NCBI RefSeq assembly: GCF_000711725.1
Contig: NZ_JONP01000001.1
Coordinates: 434,001 to 498,000 of the forward strand
Direction of reading: 5' to 3'
DNA: 64,000 bases
DNA from: Roseomonas aerilata DSM 19363
GTDB lineage: Bacteria > Pseudomonadota > Alphaproteobacteria > Acetobacterales > Acetobacteraceae
The position numbers and the translations under genes are program-made. The notes under the pieces are model-generated. The model did no database searches. It was given only the letters and a program-made list of their open reading frames with translations, and was not told the origin of the DNA. Shown piece after piece: positions 59,073 through 64,000 of this stretch. The number at the start of each line of letters is the position of its first letter. The first letter of the stretch is position 1.

Positions 59073-60617
59073 ATGCGCACGCTTGCCGACCTTCTCGCCC
59101 GCAACGCCGCCCTCTCAGGGCGCCGCCCGGCCCTCACCAGTGCCGGCCGCCAATGGACCCATGCGGAGCACGCCGCACGCATCGCCCGCCTCCGCTCGGC
59201 CCTCGCCGCGCGCGGCATCCGCCCGGGCGATCGCGTGGCCGTCCTCTCGCAGAACCGGTCCGAGATGCTGGAGGCCTATGGCGCGGCGGAGATGGGAGGC
59301 TGCATCCTGGTGCCGCTCAACTGGCGCCTCGCCGCGCCCGAGCTGGTCGCCATCCTGGCGGATGCCGACCCCGCCGCGCTCCTCTTCGAGGACGGCTACG
59401 CCGAGGCGGTTGCGGCGCTGCCCTCGCGGCCGCCACTCCTCGTCTCACTCGGTGCGGCGGTGCCCGGCGCGCTCGGTTACGAAGCTCTGCTCGCCGGCAC
59501 GGAGACCACGCCCGGCCCCCCTCCGGAGCCGGAGGACGCCGCCTACATCATCTACACCTCCGGCACGACCGGCACGCCCAAGGGCGCGGTGCTCTCGCAG
59601 GGCGCGATGCTGCACGCGGCCGGCGACATCGCCTGCGGGGCCGGGCTGCGGCCGACCGACCGTGTGCTGATCACCATGCCGCTCTTCCACGTGGGGGCGA
59701 AGATCGAGTGGCTGTCGGTGCAGTACATGGGCGGCTCCTGCGTGCTGCTGCCCCGCTTCGAGCCGGAGAGCGTGTTCCGCGCCATCGAGGCCGAGGCCGT
59801 CACCGCCGCGCACCTGGCGCCCGTGATGGTCAAGACCCTCGTCGAGCATCCCGCGCGCACGCGGCACGACCTCTCGACCCTCAGGCGCATCCACTACGGC
59901 TCGGCGCCCGTTCCCGTACCCGACCTGCGGCGGGCGGTGGCGGCCTTCGGCCCGGTCTTCCACCAGCTCTACGGCATGACGGAGCACGTTGCCTCCACGA
60001 TCCTGCTCCCCTTCCAGCAGAACCTCGACACGCCCGAGGGCTCGGCAGAGGCGGGGCGCCTCGCCTCCGCCGGCCAGCCCTATCACGGCACCAGCCTGCG
60101 GATCGTGGACGATGCCGGGCAGGACGCGCCGGAAGGCGAGGTGCTGGTCCGCTCGGCCGGCCTCATGTCCGGCTACTGGCGCAACCCCGCGCAAACCGAG
60201 GCGGCCTTCGCCCCCGGCGGCTGGCTACGCACCGGCGATGTCGGGCGGATCGATGCGGACGGCTTCCTGCACCTGCTGGACCGCAAGAAGGACGTCATCG
60301 TGTCCGGCGGCGAGAACGTGCACAGCCGGGAGGTGGAGGAAGCCTGCCTCTCCCACCCGCTGGTCACGGAATGCGCCGTCATCGGCGTGCCGGACGAGCG
60401 CTGGGGCGAGACGGTGATGGCCTATATCGTCCTCCAGCCCGGCGCGGAACTCGAAGCCGCGGCACTGATCGAGCATGTCCGCGGACGCATCGCCTCCTAC
60501 AAGAAGCCCGGCCGCGTCGCCTTCGTGCCCGACCTGCCGCGGCTGCCGCACGGAAAGGTGGACAAGAAGGCGCTGCGGCGGGAGCACTGGCCGGCAGCCG
60601 GGCGCCAGCTCGCCTGA
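59073..60617 (+). CDS. AMP-dependent acyl-CoA synthetase (ligase)
   Basis: A 514-residue adenylate-forming enzyme. It has P-loop YTSGTTGTPKGAVLS, QLYGMTEH, TGDVGRIDADGFLHLLDRKK and the catalytic Lys in PHGKVDKKALR near the C-terminus. It activates a carboxylic acid to its CoA thioester using ATP. In this operon it is the natural supplier of substrate for the hydroxycinnamoyl-CoA-hydratase-like enzyme and the acyl-CoA dehydrogenases. ATG 59073 is the family start; the open frame upstream runs inside the enolase-superfamily gene. Confidence 0.91.
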   Translation: MRTLADLLARNAALSGRRPALTSAGRQWTHAEHAARIARLRSALAARGIRPGDRVAVLSQNRSEMLEAYGAAEMGGCILVPLNWRLAAPELVAILADADPAALLFEDGYAEAVAALPSRPPLLVSLGAAVPGALGYEALLAGTETTPGPPPEPEDAAYIIYTSGTTGTPKGAVLSQGAMLHAAGDIACGAGLRPTDRVLITMPLFHVGAKIEWLSVQYMGGSCVLLPRFEPESVFRAIEAEAVTAAHLAPVMVKTLVEHPARTRHDLSTLRRIHYGSAPVPVPDLRRAVAAFGPVFHQLYGMTEHVASTILLPFQQNLDTPEGSAEAGRLASAGQPYHGTSLRIVDDAGQDAPEGEVLVRSAGLMSGYWRNPAQTEAAFAPGGWLRTGDVGRIDADGFLHLLDRKKDVIVSGGENVHSREVEEACLSHPLVTECAVIGVPDERWGETVMAYIVLQPGAELEAAALIEHVRGRIASYKKPGRVAFVPDLPRLPHGKVDKKALRREHWPAAGRQLA

Positions 60618-60633
60618 GGCGGCGGGAAGCGCC

Positions 60634-61593
60634 TCAGCGGCCCGTCTCCAGCAGCGGCCGGGCCGCCGCCATGCTCTCCATCACCGCGCCCAGATGCGCC
60701 CGCATCGCCTCCGCGGCCTCCTCGCGCCGGCCGGCCTCCAACAGGTCCAGGATGGCGAGGTGCTCGCGCGCCTGGCGGTAGAAGCGCTGGCGATCCACCA
60801 GGGTGCGATAGACCAGCAGCCGCCTCACCCGGTTCACCCGCTGCAGCGCCTCCAGCATAAAGGGATTGCCGGAGGCGCCGACGATCGCCTCGTGGTAGCG
60901 CACGCCGCGCTCGTAGAGCGCGTCCGACGAGGCCCGCTCGATCCCGCCGGCCAGCATTCCCTCCTCCACCGCCCGGCACCGGGCGGCGAGGGCTGGATCG
61001 AGGCGGTAGCCCGGTTCGAGCAGGCTCGCGGGCTCGATCGCGAGCCGCAGACGATAGCTTCCTTCCAGAGCATCCGGCGTGGTCAGCACGGCCGAGAAGC
61101 GCCATCCATAGCCGGGCCGCCGCTCGGCCCATCCCTCCGCCGCGATGCGATCCAGCAACTGGCCGAGCTGCCCGCGGCTGAGGCCGTATCGCTCGCGCAG
61201 GGCTGCCCCGGAAATGCTGTCCGGCAGGCGTCCGGCGAGCCGGTCCTCGGCCATCGCGAAATAGACGGCTGACAGGCCATCGGGCTTCCGCCGCCCGCTC
61301 AGGGCAGCCGCGGGCAGCCGTCCCTCCGGTGCCACGAAGAAGCCTCGGCCCGGTGTCGCCACGACAATCCCGTGCTCGGCCAGGACCCGCAGCGCCTGGC
61401 CTACCGGAAAGCGTGACACGCCGAAGCGGTCCGCCAGCCGCTGCGCCGGCAGCCGGGCGCCGGCCGGCAACGCGCCCGCGCTCACCTCGTCGGCGAGGGC
61501 ATGCACGATCGCCGAAACGGTACTCGTGGGGCTCTCGGACAAACGCGGGAGGTCTCCAGGCCGGGCAACTTGGCTGGCGGCAGGTTCTTGCAT
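60634..61593 (-). CDS. GntR family regulator with two winged-helix domains and an FCD domain
   Basis: A 319-residue regulator, about 90 residues longer than typical FCD proteins. The first winged helix is at about 25-88 (QRLADRFGVSRFPVGQALRVLAEHG). A second, at about 108-168, reads ALRERYGLSRGQLGQLLDRIAAEGW, with a wing RRPGYGWRF. The FCD domain follows (about 172-315; RYHEAIVGASGNPF, REHLAILDLLEAGRREEAAEAMRAHL). The double DNA-binding layout is unusual. ATG 61593 lies within one arm of an inverted repeat. It is convergent with the ligase gene and divergent from the Bug-Ldh operon, which it probably controls. Confidence 0.85.
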   Translation of the reverse strand: MQEPAASQVARPGDLPRLSESPTSTVSAIVHALADEVSAGALPAGARLPAQRLADRFGVSRFPVGQALRVLAEHGIVVATPGRGFFVAPEGRLPAAALSGRRKPDGLSAVYFAMAEDRLAGRLPDSISGAALRERYGLSRGQLGQLLDRIAAEGWAERRPGYGWRFSAVLTTPDALEGSYRLRLAIEPASLLEPGYRLDPALAARCRAVEEGMLAGGIERASSDALYERGVRYHEAIVGASGNPFMLEALQRVNRVRRLLVYRTLVDRQRFYRQAREHLAILDLLEAGRREEAAEAMRAHLGAVMESMAAARPLLETGR

Positions 61594-61614
61594 TTCAGAC
61601 GTTCAACATGCAAG
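61587..61614. promoter_or_regulatory. Inverted repeat at the divergent GntR-Bug promoter
   Basis: CTTGCAT (61587-61593) and ATGCAAG (61608-61614) are perfect 7-bp arms with a 14-bp spacer. The repeat covers the GntR start codon and sits 36 bp before the Bug start. It could be the operator for autoregulation and for the divergent operon. Confidence 0.36.
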
Positions 61615-61649
61615 GTCCCCGAAAGCCGCCTGAGCGAGGAAGCGACGCC

Positions 61650-62630
61650 ATGATCACCCGCCGCCATCTGGCCGCGACTGCCGGCCTTGTCCTGGCTTCT
61701 CGAGGTGCCCGCGCCCAGGGCGGCTTTCCCAGCCGCCCGATCCGCGCCATCGTCGGCTATCCCCCGGGCGGAGGCGTCGACATCGTCGCGCGGCTGATTG
61801 GCGAGCCCATGCGCTCGGCCCTCGGCCAGCCCCTCGTCGTCGAGAACCGTCCGGGCGCCAGCGCCATGATCGCCGCGCAGGCCGTCGCGAAGGCGCCGGG
61901 CGACGGCTACACGCTTCTTTTCGCCGCTGCGGGCGAGATCGCGGCAAACCCTGCCCTCTACAAGGAGCGGATGTCCTATGACGCGGAGCGCGAACTCGCC
62001 CCCGTCACCCTCTGCGGCACCGTGCCGTGCCTCGTCGTCGTCCCGGCCGACCTGCCCGTCCGCAACCCCGCGGAACTGATCGCCTATGCGCGGGCGAACA
62101 AGGGCACTCTCTCCTTCTCCTCCTCCGGCATCGGCAACCCGCAGCACCTGGCGGGGGAGTTGATGAACCGCATGGCCGGCACGGACGTGCTGCACGTGCC
62201 CTATCGCGGCTCCGTCCCGGCAGTAACCGATGTAGCCTCGGGGCGGGTGACGATGAGCTTCAGCAGCCTCGGCGCCGCGCTTCCGCTCATCCAGGAGGGC
62301 AAGCTGCGGCCCGTTGCCGTCACCTCAAGGGAGCGCATGCCGCAGCTGCCGGAGGTGGCCCCCCTGCGCGAGGCGCCGGGCCTCGAAAACTACGAGTTGG
62401 TGAACTGGTTCGGCATCTTCGCGCCGGGCACCACGCCCGCGCCCGTGCTGGAGCGCCTCGCCACCGCTGCCGAAGCCGCGCTGGCGGAACCGAGCCTTTC
62501 GGCGAAGCTGACCGACCAGGGGATCATCCCCCGCCGCCTCTCCACCACCGCCTTCCGCGCCTTCGTGCGGGAGGAGGCAGGCAAGTTTGCCGCCATCATC
62601 CGCGACGCCGGTATCACGGCCGAGGGCTGA
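61650..62630 (+). CDS. Bug/TctC family periplasmic receptor
   Basis: A 326-residue receptor with signal peptide (ITRRHLAATAGLVLASRGARAQ) and the motifs IRAIVGYPPGGGVDIVAR, VVENRPGASAMIAAQ, VLHVPYRGSVPAVTDVASG and LENYELVNWFGIFAPGTTP. ATG 61650 follows GAGGAAG; the frame is open upstream across the GntR promoter. It is divergent from the GntR gene and 29 bp before the Ldh-family dehydrogenase. Confidence 0.9.
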   Translation: MITRRHLAATAGLVLASRGARAQGGFPSRPIRAIVGYPPGGGVDIVARLIGEPMRSALGQPLVVENRPGASAMIAAQAVAKAPGDGYTLLFAAAGEIAANPALYKERMSYDAERELAPVTLCGTVPCLVVVPADLPVRNPAELIAYARANKGTLSFSSSGIGNPQHLAGELMNRMAGTDVLHVPYRGSVPAVTDVASGRVTMSFSSLGAALPLIQEGKLRPVAVTSRERMPQLPEVAPLREAPGLENYELVNWFGIFAPGTTPAPVLERLATAAEAALAEPSLSAKLTDQGIIPRRLSTTAFRAFVREEAGKFAAIIRDAGITAEG

Positions 62631-62659
62631 GCGCCGCGGCCTTTTAGCGAAAGTTCAGC

Positions 62660-63685
62660 ATGACCGAGACGACCATCGCCGAGGACGCGCTCCTCGACCT
62701 CGCCACCCGCGCCCTCGTGGCGGGCGGCATGCGCGAGGCCGACGCCGCGCTCACCGCCAGGGTTCTTGTCCTCGCCGACATGTTCGGCGTCCGCACCCAC
62801 GGGATCAGCCGGGTCGCGCAGTATCTCGGCCGCGTGCAGGTGGGCGGCATCGACCCGGCGGCGGAGGTGCAGGTCGCGCGCATGGCGCCGGGCCTCTCCA
62901 TGGTGGACGGCCGCAACGGCATCGGCCCGCTGATCGGCATGCGCGCGCTCCAGGCAGCGACGGAATCCGCGCGCGAGGTCGGCATCGGCGCCGCGTTCGC
63001 CCGCGGCAGCAACCATTTCGGCCCGATCCTGCCCTACGCCTATCTGGCCGCGGAGGAGGGGTTCGCGAGCATCATCGCGAGCAACGCCACCACCACCATC
63101 GCGCCCTGGGGCGGCAAGGACACGCGGGTCGGCAACAACCCCGTCGGCCTCGGCATGCCCAACCCGGAGGGTGACCCGATCATCCTCGACATGGCGCTTT
63201 CCGTTGCGGCGCGCGCCAAGATCCGCAAGTTGCTGGAACAGGGGCAGCCCATGCCGGAGGGCTGGGCCGCGGATGCCGAGGGCAAGCCCACGACCGACCC
63301 GAAGAAGGGGTTGGAGGGATTCCTCCTGCCGGTCGGCGGCCACAAGGGCTACGGCCTCGCCGTGATGGTGGACCTCTTCGCGGGGCTCCTCTCCGGCGCC
63401 GCCTTCCTCACGCATGTGCAGGCCTGGGACAAGAACCCGGAGGCCGCGCAGAACCTCGGCCACGTCTTCGTCCTCATCGACACGAAGCGCCTGCACGCGG
63501 CGGACTGGATGCGCGAGCGGATGGCCGATTTCGGCGAGATCCTCCGCAGCACCCCGCCCGCTGATCCCGCCCAGCCCGTGATGGCGCCCGGCGACCGCGA
63601 GATGGCACTGCACGCGCGGGCGAAGCGCGAAGGGGTCACGGTGGGGACCGCCGATCTCGAGGCTGTCCGGGCACTGGCCGCCTGA
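62660..63685 (+). CDS. Ldh/YlbC family malate/lactate-type dehydrogenase
   Basis: A 341-residue NAD(P)-dependent 2-hydroxyacid dehydrogenase of the non-Rossmann Ldh family. It has DMFGVRTHGISR near 36, FARGSNHFGPILPYA (catalytic His) near 118, NATTTIAPWGGKD, NNPVGLGMP and GGHKGYGLAVMVDL. Relatives oxidise malate, L-lactate, ureidoglycolate, sulfolactate or delta-1-piperidine-2-carboxylate. It follows the Bug receptor gene and precedes a metallo-hydrolase gene, suggesting a small hydroxy-acid pathway under the adjacent GntR regulator. Confidence 0.9.
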   Translation: MTETTIAEDALLDLATRALVAGGMREADAALTARVLVLADMFGVRTHGISRVAQYLGRVQVGGIDPAAEVQVARMAPGLSMVDGRNGIGPLIGMRALQAATESAREVGIGAAFARGSNHFGPILPYAYLAAEEGFASIIASNATTTIAPWGGKDTRVGNNPVGLGMPNPEGDPIILDMALSVAARAKIRKLLEQGQPMPEGWAADAEGKPTTDPKKGLEGFLLPVGGHKGYGLAVMVDLFAGLLSGAAFLTHVQAWDKNPEAAQNLGHVFVLIDTKRLHAADWMRERMADFGEILRSTPPADPAQPVMAPGDREMALHARAKREGVTVGTADLEAVRALAA

Positions 63686-63716
63686 AGCCATCGCGCAGAG
63701 GGGAGGGAAAGAGCAC

Positions 63717-64000
63717 ATGTCCTGGACGGTCGAGAGCCTGCAGCAGGGCTATCCCGGAAAGTCGAAATACCACGGCGGCCTCGGCTGGAGCACCATCGGC
63801 CTCGCGCGCGGGCCGGAGGGCCGGATCGCCGTGCTCGATACGGGCGGCTTCGGGGCCAGGCGCCGCCTGCTTACCCAGCTTCAGGCGGCCGGCGTAGCGC
63901 CCGAAGAGGTCACCGACCTCCTCCTCACGCATCTCCATTACGACCACTGCCTCAACTGGCCGATGTTCCCGCGCGCTACGATCCATGCCGGCGCGGCGGA
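63717..64000 (+). CDS. Metallo-beta-lactamase-fold hydrolase, 3' end beyond window
   Basis: The first 94 codons of an MBL-fold protein. VLDTGGFGARRRLL is followed by the metal motif LLLTHLHYDHCLNWPMF (HxHxDH). Family members include lactonases and thioesterases that use a di-zinc or di-iron site. ATG 63717 follows GGGAGGG by about 9 nt. It is 31 bp after the Ldh-family dehydrogenase and is probably co-transcribed with it. The substrate is not predictable from the fragment. Confidence 0.86.
   Translation, partial: MSWTVESLQQGYPGKSKYHGGLGWSTIGLARGPEGRIAVLDTGGFGARRRLLTQLQAAGVAPEEVTDLLLTHLHYDHCLNWPMFPRATIHAGAA

Noticed and set aside
1-64000. tRNA or rRNA genes, CRISPR arrays, integrases or complete insertion sequences
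   Set aside because: Intergenic regions were scanned by eye for cloverleaf ends, regularly spaced repeats and transposase motifs; none was found.

Overview
The window is GC-rich, densely coded DNA from a free-living alphaproteobacterium. The style suggests a Roseomonas-like member of the Acetobacteraceae: many Bug/TctC periplasmic receptors, GntR regulators, CoA transferases and aromatic-acid genes. That assignment is inference, because there is no rRNA or other marker gene here. I found no tRNA, rRNA, CRISPR array, integrase or complete insertion sequence. The content is almost entirely accessory catabolism and uptake.

Left arm (1-10.0 kb): a divergent catabolic locus. Leftward genes encode a GntR regulator, an SDR, an aminotransferase, an alpha/beta hydrolase and an M20 amidohydrolase cut by the window edge. 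Rightward genes encode an NMT1/SsuA-type ABC importer with a class II aldolase-like protein and an LLM flavin monooxygenase. A consensus sigma-54 promoter (4522-4536) precedes the rightward operon. I infer uptake and breakdown of a small nitrogen-containing molecule under sigma-54 control.

10.0-17 kb: an isolated SF2 helicase between gene-poor stretches, then a cytochrome c / gamma subunit / GMC dehydrogenase cluster. Two of its three genes are broken (a frameshift and an in-frame TAG). A strong bidirectional terminator follows.

17-25.5 kb: a leftward operon (iron-containing alcohol dehydrogenase, sialidase-like beta-propeller, DapA-family lyase, Bug receptor) behind an IclR regulator, then two SDRs and an amidase with a small AtzG/GatC-like partner.

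25.8-37.6 kb: aromatic and acid catabolism. It holds an enoyl-CoA hydratase, a carboxymuconolactone-decarboxylase-family protein, a CoA transferase, a GST, a UTRA regulator, a D-2-hydroxyacid dehydrogenase, a two-subunit class I fumarase/tartrate dehydratase, PcaG and PcaH, Bug receptors and PcaD. A broken Old Yellow Enzyme gene and a GntR gene with a perfect inverted-repeat operator follow.

40.5-44.7 kb: a gamma-resorcylate module (Bug receptor, 2,6-dihydroxybenzoate decarboxylase, FAD hydroxylase, divergent MarR). Next come a DUF305 metal-binding protein behind a MerR/CueR-type promoter, and a lower-GC island with an intact and a doubly frameshifted glycosyltransferase.

48.3-64 kb: a CoA-thioester pathway. 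It holds two acyl-CoA dehydrogenases, a CoA transferase, LysR, a MaoC protein, a hydroxycinnamoyl-CoA hydratase-lyase-like enzyme, a citryl-CoA-lyase-like protein, an enolase-superfamily enzyme, an acyl-CoA ligase, a GntR regulator with two winged helices, four Bug receptors, an Ldh-family dehydrogenase and a partial metallo-beta-lactamase-fold hydrolase. Several enzymes lack the textbook catalytic or substrate-binding residue, so this block is the best candidate here for an undescribed pathway. Eight Bug receptors occur in 64 kb with no TctA/TctB membrane genes.
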